From assembly GCA_019634615.1 (NCBI GenBank), contig JAHCAZ010000019.1, positions 1 through 64,000 on the forward strand: 64,000 bases of DNA, in the 5' to 3' direction. Origin of the DNA: Opitutaceae bacterium (GTDB taxonomy: Bacteria > Verrucomicrobiota > Verrucomicrobiia > Opitutales > Opitutaceae). Positions 36,918 to 50,406 of the stretch are shown piece after piece. The first letter of the stretch is position 1. Every line of letters starts with the position of its first letter. Made by a program: the position numbers and the translations under genes. The notes beneath the pieces are model-generated. The model worked only from the letters and a program-made list of their open reading frames with translations, was not told the origin of the DNA and did not search any database.

Positions 36918-38213
36918 ATGAAGACTGCAGCTTCAGACTACAAGAACCGCGCGGTGTCGGCGGCCGAGGCCGTCGCGCATGTTCGCAGCGGCACAAATAT
37001 TTACATCCACGGGGCCGCGGCCACGCCCACGCCCCTGATCGAGGCCCTGGCGGCGCGCAAGGATCTGGAGGGCGTGCGGCTTTACCACCTGCACACCAAC
37101 GGCCCGGCGCCGTTCGCGGAGAAGGGGCGCCAGAAGGAGTTTCGCTCCGTCTCGCTGTTCACCGGGGCGCCGCTCCGCCCCGCCGTGCAGGAGGGTCGGG
37201 CGGACTTTGTGCCGATCTTTCTCTCCGACGTCCCCGGGCTCTTCCTGTCGGGCCAGGTCAAGCTCGATGTGGCGATCCTGCAGCTTTCGCCGCCGGATGC
37301 GCACGGGTTCTGCACCTTGGGCACGTCGTGCGACGCCAGCCGCGCGGCGGCCGACACGGCCCGCATCGTGATCGCGGAGATCAACGAGCAGATGCCGCGG
37401 ACGCACGGCAACAACATCGTGCCGCTGAGCCGCATCAGCGCCTTCATCACGACCAATCGCCCGCTGCAGGCGCACCATTCCGAGGCCGAGTCCGAGGTCG
37501 AGGCGCGCATCGGCCAGTTGATCGCCGACCTTGTCGAGGACGGCTCCACGCTGCAGATGGGCATCGGGGGCATACCCGACGCGGCGCTCTCGCGCATGAA
37601 GAACAAGCGCGACCTCGGCATCCACACGGAGATGTTCTCCGATCGCATCGTCGAGCTCGTGGAGGTCGGCGCCATCACGAACAAGTACAAGCAGGTGGGG
37701 CGCGGTCGCATCATCACGAGCTTCATCAACGGCTCGCAGAAGCTGTTCGACTTCGTGAACGACAACCCGCTCGTGAGCTTTTACCCGTGTGACTGGACCA
37801 ACGACACGTCGGTCATCCGCAAGAACCCGAAAGTCGTGGCCATCAACTCGGCCATCCAGATTGACCTCACCGGGCAGGTGTGCGCCGACTCGATCGGCTA
37901 CAAGGTGTTCTCGGGCATCGGTGGCCAGATGGACTTCATCCGCGGTGCGGCGCTGTCGCCCGGCGGCAAGCCCATCATCGCCCTCCCGTCGCGTGCGATG
38001 GGCGGCAAGGTCTCCCGCATCGTGTCCACCCTGGCGCCCGGCGCCGGCGTCGTCACCACCCGCGGTCATGTCCACTGGGTCATCACCGAGTACGGTGCCG
38101 TCAACCTCCACGGCAAGACCATCCGCGAACGCGGCGAAGCCCTTATCTCCATCGCCCACCCCGACTTCCGCGCCGACCTTCGCCGCGAACTCGCAGAAAC
38201 CCGCCACATCTAG
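36918..38213 (+). CDS. Acetyl-CoA hydrolase/CoA-transferase family protein
   Basis: A 431-residue CoA-transferase resembling 4-hydroxybutyrate/acetate CoA-transferases. Visible: N-terminal IYIHGAAATPTPLIEAL, FLSDVPGLFLSGQVKLDVAILQLSPPDAHGFCTLGTS, the catalytic Glu in GIHTEMFSDRIVEL (the covalent glutamyl-CoA residue of the family), and GGQMDFIRGAALSPGGKPIIALPS near the C terminus. ATG 36918 (SD-poor) is used; a GTG at 36909 would add three residues. It stands between an EF-G-like gene and a mobile element, so no pathway context remains. Confidence 0.88.
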   Translation: MKTAASDYKNRAVSAAEAVAHVRSGTNIYIHGAAATPTPLIEALAARKDLEGVRLYHLHTNGPAPFAEKGRQKEFRSVSLFTGAPLRPAVQEGRADFVPIFLSDVPGLFLSGQVKLDVAILQLSPPDAHGFCTLGTSCDASRAAADTARIVIAEINEQMPRTHGNNIVPLSRISAFITTNRPLQAHHSEAESEVEARIGQLIADLVEDGSTLQMGIGGIPDAALSRMKNKRDLGIHTEMFSDRIVELVEVGAITNKYKQVGRGRIITSFINGSQKLFDFVNDNPLVSFYPCDWTNDTSVIRKNPKVVAINSAIQIDLTGQVCADSIGYKVFSGIGGQMDFIRGAALSPGGKPIIALPSRAMGGKVSRIVSTLAPGAGVVTTRGHVHWVITEYGAVNLHGKTIRERGEALISIAHPDFRADLRRELAETRHI

Positions 38214-39223
38214 ATACGGGGTCAGGCCTCAATTATTTAATTGATTTCTGGTTTCATTGCGCGCCACAGTTCGCCCTGTGGCACGCAAGCTTCGTCTGCA
38301 GTTCGAGGGGGCGATATACCATGTGATCAATCGCGGCAATTACCGGCGCGATGTCTTCGAGTCAGCCGGGGCGGCCATGGCTTTCGAGCAATGCCTGTTC
38401 GAGGCGTGCGAGCAGGCGGGCTGGCGGTTATACGCGTACGCGATCATGCGGAACCACTTCCATCTCGCGGTGGAGACGCCGCGGGCGAACCTCGTTGAGG
38501 GCATGCATTGGCTGCAGAGTACTTTTGCGACGCGTTTCAACCGGTTCCGCAATGAGCGCGGGCACTTGTTCCAGAGCCGGTACAAGGCGATCCTCGTCGA
38601 GCCGGGGCCGCACTTGGCGCGCGTGGTGAACTATATCCACCTCAATCCGCAGCGCGCAGGCATCGTGCCGGTGGATCTCCTGGCGCAGTTTCGCTGGTCG
38701 AGTTTCCGCCGGTTTCTGCGCGGCGACCGACCATTATTCCTCGAGTGCGCGACCTGGCTGCGCGAGCTCGGGTTCGACGATTCACCGGCGGGTTGGCGGG
38801 GGTATGGTGATCACCTGCGCTGGTTGGCGGCGGACACCGAAGAACAGCGCCGGCAGGCGTTCGAGCACCTGTCGAAAGGCTGGGCCATCGGCGACGAGGG
38901 CTGGCGGGCTTCGCTGGCGCAGGATCTTGCGCGAAAGCTGCAGCCGCGATCGCTGCATGAGCCTGATACCAGCGAACTGCGGCAGGCCCGATGGAACGCG
39001 ATGCTCGATCGATTGCTGGCGAAGGCGGGCCGCACTCGCGCCGAAATGGCAGAAGCGGCCAAGTCCGAGTCCTGGAAGGTGGCGTTGGCCTTGCAGCTCA
39101 AGCGGACGACCATGGCACCCAATGCCTGGATCGCGCAGACGATGGCGATGGGTACGCCGGGCTCACTGAGCGTCTATCTGAGCGCTGCTCGCAAGGAATT
39201 AAGAAATTGAGGCCTGACCCCGT

Positions 39224-39225
<2 letters not shown>
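38214..39225 (+). mobile_element. RAYT (REP-associated tyrosine transposase) element with 29-bp terminal inverted repeats
   Basis: The left end 38214-38242 (ATACGGGGTCAGGCCTCAAT...) and the right end 39197-39225 are complementary in 27 of 29 positions. They enclose one transposase gene. The transposase stop (39208-39210) lies inside the right repeat, and the next gene's ATG (39224-39226) starts at its edge. Target-site duplications were not recognised. HUH transposases of this kind move as single-stranded DNA. Confidence 0.75.
38278..39210 (+). CDS. HUH (Y1/IS200-like) transposase of RAYT type
   Basis: A 310-residue transposase. The family opening (M/V)ARKLRLQFEGAIYHVINRGNY is present with a GTG start at 38278. 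The HUH motif is H60-F-H62 (NHFHL) and the nucleophile candidate is Tyr119 (VNYIHLNP). The C-terminal part (about 230-310) is a helical, DnaA-C-like DNA-binding domain (NAWIAQTMAMG). Longer than the common 150-residue IS200 TnpA, in keeping with RAYTs that recognise REP/palindromic ends. It lies between terminal repeats (see mobile element). Confidence 0.88.
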   Translation: MARKLRLQFEGAIYHVINRGNYRRDVFESAGAAMAFEQCLFEACEQAGWRLYAYAIMRNHFHLAVETPRANLVEGMHWLQSTFATRFNRFRNERGHLFQSRYKAILVEPGPHLARVVNYIHLNPQRAGIVPVDLLAQFRWSSFRRFLRGDRPLFLECATWLRELGFDDSPAGWRGYGDHLRWLAADTEEQRRQAFEHLSKGWAIGDEGWRASLAQDLARKLQPRSLHEPDTSELRQARWNAMLDRLLAKAGRTRAEMAEAAKSESWKVALALQLKRTTMAPNAWIAQTMAMGTPGSLSVYLSAARKELRN

Positions 39226-43639
<4,414 letters not shown>

Positions 43640-43699
43640 ACGCGGCTTGCGCGGGCTGGTGGCGCGACGATGATGCGCCGTCCGCCTGTTCCCTTTCCC

Positions 43700-45838
43700 A
43701 TGAGCCATCCTGCCAGCTTCACCCAGGCCCTGCCGGTCTGGCCCGCCGCCCTCGCGGGAACGATGAATTGCTGGGTCAGTTTTCACGCCACCGTGGAGCT
43801 GACCCGCGCCGCGCGCGCGACCCTGCGGATCGCCGCGGCCCAGGCCTACCGCGTCTGGGTCAACGGCCGGTTCCTGGGCCGCGGGCCGGCGCGCACGGCG
43901 CACGGCTTCGCGCGGATCGACGCCTGGCCGCTGCCGGCGGACCGGCGCGGGCGGCTCGAGCTGGTGATCGAGGTGATGGGCTACGGCGTGCCGACGTTCT
44001 GCTCGACGTGTGAGCCGCCATTCCTGTGCGCGGAGGTGGCGGCGGGCCGCCGCGTGCTGGCCTGGACCGCGCCGCGCGCCGGCGGGTTCGCGGCCGAGCG
44101 CCGCGTCGAGCGCGTGCAAAAAGTGGAGCGCTACAGCTACCAGCGCGCGTTCCTGGAGGCGTATCGATTCGGCGCGGAGGGACTGGCCTGGCTGCAGCCC
44201 GGGTACGGGCCGCGGCGGCCGCTCGCCCTGCGGCGGGTGACGCACCGCCGGGCCTGGCTGGAGCGGGGGCTCGCATTGCCGGATGTCTCCGTGGTCACGC
44301 CGCGCCCCGCGGCCGTGCGGGGCCGGGCGACGTTCAGCGCCGCGCGGGCGGGAAGGTACCGCCGGCACCGGCACATCCACGAGGTCCCCAAGGTGTCGGC
44401 GGGTTACCCGTTGCGCCGGGTGGAGTGGTCGCTCTACCGCGAACTCGCCGGGTTGAAGCTCGCGACCACCGGGCGCGCCTCCGCCCGCGGCGCGGCCCCG
44501 GCCGCCCTCGGCGCGGGCGAGTGGCTGCGCGTGGATTTCGGCCGCGTGCTCAGCGGGTTCCCGGCCGCGCGCCTGGCGGCGCCCGGCGGCGCGCGCGTGC
44601 TGCTGGTCTTCGAGGAGATCCTCGTCGGCGGGCAGATTGTCTTCGACCGCTCGTCCTGCGTGAACGCGATCGGCCTCGAGCTCGCGCCGGGGGCGAGCGT
44701 GGATTTCGAGGCCTTCGAGCCCTACACCCTGCAGCACCTGCAGGTCATCGTCGTCGCTGGCGCGGCCGAGGTCGGCGCGATCCGGCTGCGGAACTTCATC
44801 AACGCCGAGCAAGTCCGCCCGGCGCCGGCCGCGCTGCCGGCGGCGATGGCCCGGGTGCGGGCGGCGGCGGTCGCGTCCTTCCGGCAGAACGCGCTCGACC
44901 TGTTCATGGACTGCCCGTCGCGCGAGCGGGCGGGCTGGCTGTGCGACAGCCTCTTCACGGCGCGGGCGGAGTGGCACCTCTGCGGGGACAACCCGATCGA
45001 GCGGGCCTACCTCGAAAACTACCTGCGGCCGGCGCGGTTCCGCGACCTCCCGCGCGGCATGGTGCCCATGTGCTACCCGGCGGAGGCCCTGCAGCGGCAG
45101 TTCATCCCGAATTGGGCGATGTTCCTCGTCCTGCAGCTCGACGAGGCGTCGCGCCGGCGGCGGCTGCCCGCGGCGTGGCGGCCGCTGGTCGCGCGGCGCG
45201 TGCGCGGGCTCCTCGGCTACTTCCGCCGCTTCGAGAACGAGCGCGGGCTGCTCGAGCGGCTCGAGAGCTGGGTGTTCGTCGAGTGGTCGAAGGCCAACGC
45301 CTTCGTCCAGGACGTGAACTTCCCGTCCAACATGCTCTACGCCGCGACGCTGCGCGCGGCGGCGCGGCTGCTGGGGGAGCCGGGGCTGGCGACGCGGGCG
45401 GGCCGGGTCGAGGCGGCCATCCGCGACCTGGCCTGGCGCGACGGCCGGTTCGTCGACCACGCCGTGCGCGACCGGCGGGGTCGGCTGGTCGTGCAGGCGG
45501 ACGCGAGCGAGGTCTGCCAGTACTACGCGTTTGCCTATGGGCTGACCACGCCGGAGCGCGACCCCGCCCTGTGGCGCCGCCTCGTGCGCGGCGAATACCG
45601 CGGCCTGCACCCGGCGAATGCCTTCATCGGCAAGCTGCTGCGCCTCGAGCTGCTCATCGCGCACGGCGAGCCGGCGGCGGCGCAGCGCGAGCTCATGGCG
45701 AGTTTCGCGCCCATGGCCCGCCGCACGGGGACGCTCTGGGAGCACCTCAATGACAGCGCGAGCTGCAACCACGGGTTCACGTCCTATGTCGCCGTGCTGA
45801 TCGACCGGCTGCACCGGGCGGCGCGCGCCCGGCGCTGA
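43700..45838 (+). CDS. GH78-like alpha-L-rhamnosidase family protein
   Basis: A 712-residue cytoplasmic protein. An N-terminal beta-sandwich part (about 20-390) is followed by an (alpha/alpha)6-barrel segment: DCPSRERAGWLCDS near residue 405 corresponds to the GH78 DCPxRDERxGWxGD region, and NHGFTSYVAVLIDRL near the C terminus matches the barrel end. The expected acidic residue after SRE is kept as Glu, but a full catalytic set cannot be confirmed. It is the third gene of a plus-strand set with GH1 and MFS, suggesting rhamnose-containing substrates. ATG 43700 is favoured over 43670. Confidence 0.75.
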   Translation: MSHPASFTQALPVWPAALAGTMNCWVSFHATVELTRAARATLRIAAAQAYRVWVNGRFLGRGPARTAHGFARIDAWPLPADRRGRLELVIEVMGYGVPTFCSTCEPPFLCAEVAAGRRVLAWTAPRAGGFAAERRVERVQKVERYSYQRAFLEAYRFGAEGLAWLQPGYGPRRPLALRRVTHRRAWLERGLALPDVSVVTPRPAAVRGRATFSAARAGRYRRHRHIHEVPKVSAGYPLRRVEWSLYRELAGLKLATTGRASARGAAPAALGAGEWLRVDFGRVLSGFPAARLAAPGGARVLLVFEEILVGGQIVFDRSSCVNAIGLELAPGASVDFEAFEPYTLQHLQVIVVAGAAEVGAIRLRNFINAEQVRPAPAALPAAMARVRAAAVASFRQNALDLFMDCPSRERAGWLCDSLFTARAEWHLCGDNPIERAYLENYLRPARFRDLPRGMVPMCYPAEALQRQFIPNWAMFLVLQLDEASRRRRLPAAWRPLVARRVRGLLGYFRRFENERGLLERLESWVFVEWSKANAFVQDVNFPSNMLYAATLRAAARLLGEPGLATRAGRVEAAIRDLAWRDGRFVDHAVRDRRGRLVVQADASEVCQYYAFAYGLTTPERDPALWRRLVRGEYRGLHPANAFIGKLLRLELLIAHGEPAAAQRELMASFAPMARRTGTLWEHLNDSASCNHGFTSYVAVLIDRLHRAARARR

Positions 45839-45850
45839 GCCGGCCGGGGG

Positions 45851-46672
45851 TCAAAAGCGATAATTGACGGAGGCGCCCAGCCCGAAGTCGGGGCTGGCGT
45901 CGGTCAGGCCGGTCAGCGCGTAGCCCTGCAGGCTCCAGCGTTCGTCGAGATGGTGGGTGGCGAAGGCGGTGAGCTCGCAGGCCGGGTCGCCGCCGGAGAC
46001 CACGCGGGCGCGCCAGTCGACCGCGAGGCCGGCCTGGGTCGGTCCCGACAATTGCCGCACGAAGCCGGCGCTGAAATACGCGCCGTCGCGCAGCGGGTAC
46101 ACCGCGTTGGCCCCGAGCCAGCGGTAGCCCACGGTGAGATAGGGCGTCGTGACCCCAAACGCGCGGCTGAAGTCGAACTGCGCGTAGTAATCGTTCTCGC
46201 CGGTGCCGAGGCCCTTGTCCTCGTTGGCGGTGCCGACCTTCAGGCGCCCCGTGAAGGCGACCTCGAGATCGGGGCCGAAGGGCAGGCTGCGGTAGGTGGC
46301 GCCGAGCCAGAGGTCGCCGATGCCGGACTCCCGGCTCGACACCGGCCGGCCGGCGGCGCCGCCGGCTTGGGCGCCGGTCAGCACGACGCTGGCGGGGCCG
46401 TCGACGCTGAGCCAGGCCTGGCTGACCTGGAAGCGCCATGGGCCCGTGGCATACGCGACGGTGAGCGGCACGGCGAAGACCTCCGTGTCGGCGGCGAAAC
46501 CGTAGTCACCGCAGCTGTAATCGAGCCCGGTGCTCAGGGTGACCTCCGCCGGTGGCGGGGCGACCGGGGCCGGCGGCGTGGATGCCGTGGCGGGCTCCTG
46601 GGCGATGACGGCGGTCGGCAGCATGAGCAGGCCGCGCCAAGTGGTGCGGAGAATCGAGGGCAGGGAAATCAT
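45851..46672 (-). CDS. Exported outer-membrane beta-barrel protein (transporter-like)
   Basis: A 273-residue protein with an N-terminal export signal ending near AVIAQE and then a proline/alanine spacer. The rest alternates amphipathic strands (VAYATGPWRFQVSQAWLSV, GDLWLGATYRSLPFG, ITPYLTVGYRWLG-like) and ends in NYRF, an aromatic C terminus as BAM substrates have. It resembles MetA-pathway/phenol-degradation-type barrels of unknown substrate. It is 56 bp downstream of the small exported protein on the same strand. Confidence 0.7.
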   Translation of the reverse strand: MISLPSILRTTWRGLLMLPTAVIAQEPATASTPPAPVAPPPAEVTLSTGLDYSCGDYGFAADTEVFAVPLTVAYATGPWRFQVSQAWLSVDGPASVVLTGAQAGGAAGRPVSSRESGIGDLWLGATYRSLPFGPDLEVAFTGRLKVGTANEDKGLGTGENDYYAQFDFSRAFGVTTPYLTVGYRWLGANAVYPLRDGAYFSAGFVRQLSGPTQAGLAVDWRARVVSGGDPACELTAFATHHLDERWSLQGYALTGLTDASPDFGLGASVNYRF

Positions 46673-46695
46673 GGTGAAAGGGTGTCGGGCAGGGT

Positions 46696-46720
46696 GGCGC
46701 CCGGCGCGGGGCCGGGCGCC
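46696..46720. repeat. Perfect 10-bp hairpin between two genes of one transcript
   Basis: GGCGCCCGGC (46696-46705) and GCCGGGCGCC (46711-46720) pair with a 5-nt loop. There is no T-tract. It lies between the small exported protein gene and the barrel gene, so it may set their relative expression. Confidence 0.65.
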
Positions 46721-46728
46721 GCGTGGGT

Positions 46729-46923
46729 TCAGGGCTGGGTTTCAGGCGTCGTCTCGACCTTGGCGGCGGCCTCCGCGCGCACCGAAGCGGCGGGCGGAAG
46801 CGCGGGTCGCGAAGCGGCGCCGCGCACGGCGCCGCCCGCTTGCACCGACTGGGCGACGGCGAACGGCGCCAGCAGCAGGGCGGTCAGGGTGACACAGGTC
46901 AGACGTTGCGGTGTGGTTTTCAT
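46729..46923 (-). CDS. Small exported protein
   Basis: A 64-residue precursor with a clear signal peptide (MKTTPQRLTCVTLTALLLAPFAVAQ) and a 39-residue mature part rich in Ala, Pro and charged residues. It has one of the few clear ribosome-binding sites in the window (minus strand AGGAGA, spaced about 8 from the ATG). No family is recognised. It is probably transcribed with the barrel protein downstream. Confidence 0.65.
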   Translation of the reverse strand: MKTTPQRLTCVTLTALLLAPFAVAQSVQAGGAVRGAASRPALPPAASVRAEAAAKVETTPETQP

Positions 46924-47085
46924 GATGATGTCTCCTGGGTTGAGGTTCGCCGCAATAGACCGCGCATCGGCGATTGGTTCGGGAAATGTCCGCGAAAATT
47001 CGCCAAACCGTTGCGAACAAACGGAAAAAACATCCGTGACCGGCCCGTCGGACGCGGCGGCTGCGGTTGGCGGGACGCGGGCTGG

Positions 47086-47913
47086 CTACACCGCGGGAGA
47101 CCAGGCAGGCGACGGCCAGTTGTAGATGAAGCGGGGATCGCGCAGCGTCCACGCGACGACGCGTGCATGCGGGCGGCGCACGCCGGGAATGACGGCAATC
47201 CGGTCGGCCAACTCGCTCCAGGCGTACTCCACGGAAATTTCGGCCGGAAGCGGCGGCTGCCAGGGCCGGGCGGCGGCGCGGCCGCGGATGGCGGCGGCGA
47301 CATCGGCGCGGATCCGTGCCCGCACGGCGTCGGTCGGGTAAAGGTCGCAGGTCGCCCAACCCGTGCCGCGTTTCGTGGGTGTCGTCGCGACCCAGGGGAA
47401 AAGGCGGTGCGCCTCGGCGCAGAGGGCCTCGTCGCCGGAGACATGCAGCAGGGGCACGCCCATGGCGCCGGCGTACAGGGCGAACTGGCTCATCTCGCCG
47501 TGCTCGGTGCCGCCGATCTGGAAGCGGCAGATTTCCCGCGGGCACTGCGTGTGGTCGAGGAAGCCATGCCTCGTTCCCGCCATCGCATGCTGGCCGACCA
47601 TGAAGACGCCGGCGACCGTCGCGTCGAGGCCCTCGAGCAGGAGCGGCGCGCCCGGCACCAATCGGGCCGACCGGGCGCGGGGGTCGAGGCCGACACGCGT
47701 GAAGGCCTGCTGGCGATTGCGCCCGTGGCCGTCCCAGACGCACACCTCGGTGGCGCCGGCGTCGAAGCAGCCGGCGATGGTCGCGTTGGTGTCGGCGGCG
47801 AGCTGGGCAAGCCCGTGGACATACGGGGGCGCGGCGTCATCGACCGCGTAGCATTGCTCCCAATGGTCAACACCGGCGAGTCCCTCCATGTCGGTGACAA
47901 TGCAGAATTTCAT
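47086..47913 (-). CDS. M55 family D-aminopeptidase (DppA-like)
   Basis: A 275-residue cytoplasmic metallopeptidase of the DppA family, which cleaves D-Ala-containing peptides. The DMEG zinc motif (Asp8, Glu10) opens the protein; DGHG near residue 62 and QHAMAGTRHGFLDHT near 108, with its conserved histidines, supply further zinc ligands; E in GTEHGEM is also typical. A role in D-amino acid or wall-peptide recycling fits the NamZ-like gene elsewhere in the window. Single gene. Confidence 0.87.
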   Translation of the reverse strand: MKFCIVTDMEGLAGVDHWEQCYAVDDAAPPYVHGLAQLAADTNATIAGCFDAGATEVCVWDGHGRNRQQAFTRVGLDPRARSARLVPGAPLLLEGLDATVAGVFMVGQHAMAGTRHGFLDHTQCPREICRFQIGGTEHGEMSQFALYAGAMGVPLLHVSGDEALCAEAHRLFPWVATTPTKRGTGWATCDLYPTDAVRARIRADVAAAIRGRAAARPWQPPLPAEISVEYAWSELADRIAVIPGVRRPHARVVAWTLRDPRFIYNWPSPAWSPAV

Positions 47914-48133
47914 GCGTGGGTGGGGTTCGATCTCGTCGATTGGGCCGGTGGTGGCGACGAAAATGCTCGCGGCACCGCCTGGATGACTAGGCCTGAATGA
48001 GCGGGTATTTTTGTTCGTGCGAATGCGCGGATTTACGAGATACTGGGTTCCGGATTATTCGGGGAAAATATGGATCAGATCGTCACCTCGGGCTTGCCAG
48101 AAATAGAAAAGCGCTGATTCTGGATTCTGAATT

Positions 48134-48664
48134 TTGACCAACCCTTTGCATATTTCTCCCAAAAACCACGCCAAGTCGGCCGCAGGCAGATCGCGTGGGT
48201 TCACTCTGGTCGAAATCATGGTTGTCATGGTCATCATCAGCCTGCTCGCCATGCTGAGCATACCCGCCTTCCAGAAGATCCAGCGGCGGTCGCGCTCGAC
48301 GACGATTGCCAGCGACTTCCGGACTTTTGCCGCGGTGTTCAACGCCTACGCGCAGGAGAATGGCAGCTGGCCCGCCGATACCGATCCTGGCGAGGTCCCG
48401 ACGGGGCTCGATGGCCAGCTGAACAGCACGGCCTGGGCGCGAGTCACCCCGATGGGCGGGCGTTACAACTGGGAGCAGGACCAGCTCCATGCGGGGACGC
48501 GCTACAAGGCCGCGATCGCGATCTCGGGCACGGCCGACGCTCCGCTCGTGGTCGACGCCAACCAGCTCCTCGACATCGATCTCGTGATCGATGACGGCAA
48601 CCTTTCCACCGGCAGTTTCCGCACCGGCGCCAATGGCGACGGTCTTTTCATCATCGAACGTTGA
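48134..48664 (+). CDS. Type IV pilin-like / pseudopilin protein
   Basis: A 176-residue prepilin. The leader ends at Gly22 with mature Phe23 in RG-FTLVEIMVVM, including Glu5 of the mature form, the class III signal. The hydrophobic helix continues to about residue 45 (IISLLAMLSIPAF) followed by a globular part with one Asp/Gly-rich C terminus. TTG 48134 is the only start in frame near the leader; no good ribosome site is seen. Its stop overlaps the next ATG, so it is coupled to the membrane protein gene. No other secretion genes are in the window, so the system is elsewhere. Confidence 0.85.
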   Translation: MTNPLHISPKNHAKSAAGRSRGFTLVEIMVVMVIISLLAMLSIPAFQKIQRRSRSTTIASDFRTFAAVFNAYAQENGSWPADTDPGEVPTGLDGQLNSTAWARVTPMGGRYNWEQDQLHAGTRYKAAIAISGTADAPLVVDANQLLDIDLVIDDGNLSTGSFRTGANGDGLFIIER

Positions 48665-49449
48665 TGACGCCCGCGACCTTCAAGCTCAATTTCCGCCACC
48701 TGACTCCCGACGGCCGGGAGCTCGGGGTGCGTCATGCGGACAGCGAGTTGGCGGCGGTGGATGCCGCGCGGCTGCGCGAGATCCTGCACGCCATGGAAAA
48801 GGCGATCGCCCAGCAGTCGCCGTCCGATCCCGCGGCCCCGGAGATTCGCATCACCAGCCCGCACGGCGTCTTCATGGTCAAGTCCGCCAACGGCCGCCTG
48901 CGCCTGCACAGCTGGAGCCTGAAATCCGGCACGCGCGAGATGACGGTCGACGCGATCATCGAGACGGTCGGCGGCAAGCCGGTCGAGGAGAAGCCGCCCG
49001 CCGCCCGCCGGGTCGCCCATGCCCCGGCGGGCAAGGGCTCGGCCGGCCTGCTCGGTCGGATCCCGCGGTGGGTCAAGGTGGCCGTGCTCGTCGTGCTCTT
49101 CGGCGGCATCAACGCGGTCTCCGGCTGGATGCTCATGCGGCCGCCGCCGGACCTGCTGCCCCCGCACGAGATGCTTTCCGCCGCCGCCACCGAGCGCCTG
49201 CTCGCGACGATCGCCGGCGAGTTCGAGACCGGTTCGCGCCCGGGCGACCGCTGGATGACCATCGTGCGCTCCGGCAACATCCGCGTCGTCAAGTACGGGC
49301 CGAAGCCCGACGAGACCCTGCTCACCGCGCGCGCCGCGCTGGTCAACGGGCAGGAGGTCCTCATCACGAGCGCCCGCTCGATGATCGAGATCAAGGACGC
49401 CGACACGCTCGTGCTGTTCGGCGACACGTACAAGCGCATGAAGCTCTGA
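48664..49449 (+). CDS. Membrane protein coupled to the pseudopilin
   Basis: A 261-residue protein of unrecognised family. An N-terminal soluble domain (about 1-130) is followed by one membrane segment near 140-160 (RWVKVAVLVVLFGGINAVSGWMLM) and a C-terminal domain (about 170-261) with the pattern ERLLATIAGEFETG and DADTLVLFGDTYKRMKL. ATG 48664 overlaps the pilin TGA by one base. It could be a pilus-assembly accessory, but this is inferred from linkage only. Confidence 0.65.
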   Translation: MTPATFKLNFRHLTPDGRELGVRHADSELAAVDAARLREILHAMEKAIAQQSPSDPAAPEIRITSPHGVFMVKSANGRLRLHSWSLKSGTREMTVDAIIETVGGKPVEEKPPAARRVAHAPAGKGSAGLLGRIPRWVKVAVLVVLFGGINAVSGWMLMRPPPDLLPPHEMLSAAATERLLATIAGEFETGSRPGDRWMTIVRSGNIRVVKYGPKPDETLLTARAALVNGQEVLITSARSMIEIKDADTLVLFGDTYKRMKL

Positions 49450-49510
49450 GCGGCTGCCGCCGCCCCGAGTTTCGCCTCGTGCCCGGCCGGCTGCATGCCA
49501 GGCTGCGGCC

Positions 49511-50395
49511 ATGCCGAAACGACTCCTTTGCCGCCTCGTCCTCGTTTGCGCCGCCGTCGCGGGACTGCGGGCCGGGACCTATGAGGACGAACTGAACGCC
49601 GAGCGGGCCGCCCGGGTCCAGCGTCTCACGGCCCCCGACGGTTGGCTTTCGCTCATCGGCCTGCATTTCCTGGCGACCGGCGACAACGCCGTGGGCAGCG
49701 CGCCCGACAACCAGGTCGTGCTCGCCGCCGGCCCGGCGCGCCTGGGCAACGTGGCGGTCGACGCGGCGGGCCGGGCACGCCTGCAAGTCACGCCCGGCGT
49801 CGAGGTCAGGGTCAACGGCGCCCCGGTCCTGTCCGCGGAGCTCGGCGACGGCCGGACCGGCCGGGCGGTGTCCGCGACCTGCGGGACCGTCAGCTTCTTT
49901 GTGATCGAGCGCGGCGGCCGCCTGGCGTTGCGCGTGCGCGACACCGAGTCGAAGCGCCGGCGGGAATTCGCGGGCATCGAGTATTTTCCGACCGATCCGA
50001 CGTGGCGCATCGAGGCGACGTGGGAGCCCTACGCGCAGCCGCGCGAGGTCCCGATCAAGAACATCCTCGGCCAGGAGTCGAAGGCGCTCGTGCTCGGGCG
50101 GGCGGTCTTCACGCGTGATGGGCATACGATCGGCCTGCTGCCGTTGCAGGAGTCGCCGGACGACCCGCTCTTTTTTGTCATCTCCGACCTGACCAGCGGC
50201 GAGGAGACCTACGGGGCGGCGCGTTTTCTCTACGCGGAACCGCCGCGGGATGGGCGGGTGGTGCTGGATTTCAATCGCGCGATCAACCCGCCGTGCGCGT
50301 TCACCCCGTTTGCCACCTGCCCGCTGCCGCCGAAGGAGAATGAGATGCCCATCGCGGTGCGGGCCGGCGAGAAAGACTACCGCGGCGCGCACTAG
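49511..50395 (+). CDS. DUF1684 exported protein
   Basis: A 294-residue protein with a signal peptide (MPKRLLCRLVLVCAAVAGLRAG). It matches DUF1684: DGWLSLIGLHFL near residue 42, RDTESKRRREFAGIEYFP, VLDFNRAINPPCAFTPFATCPLPPKENEMPI near the C terminus. The family is exported and of unknown function in many bacteroidetes and verrucomicrobia. Single gene, plus strand. Confidence 0.85.
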   Translation: MPKRLLCRLVLVCAAVAGLRAGTYEDELNAERAARVQRLTAPDGWLSLIGLHFLATGDNAVGSAPDNQVVLAAGPARLGNVAVDAAGRARLQVTPGVEVRVNGAPVLSAELGDGRTGRAVSATCGTVSFFVIERGGRLALRVRDTESKRRREFAGIEYFPTDPTWRIEATWEPYAQPREVPIKNILGQESKALVLGRAVFTRDGHTIGLLPLQESPDDPLFFVISDLTSGEETYGAARFLYAEPPRDGRVVLDFNRAINPPCAFTPFATCPLPPKENEMPIAVRAGEKDYRGAH

Positions 50396-50406
50396 GCGCG
50401 CCGGGC

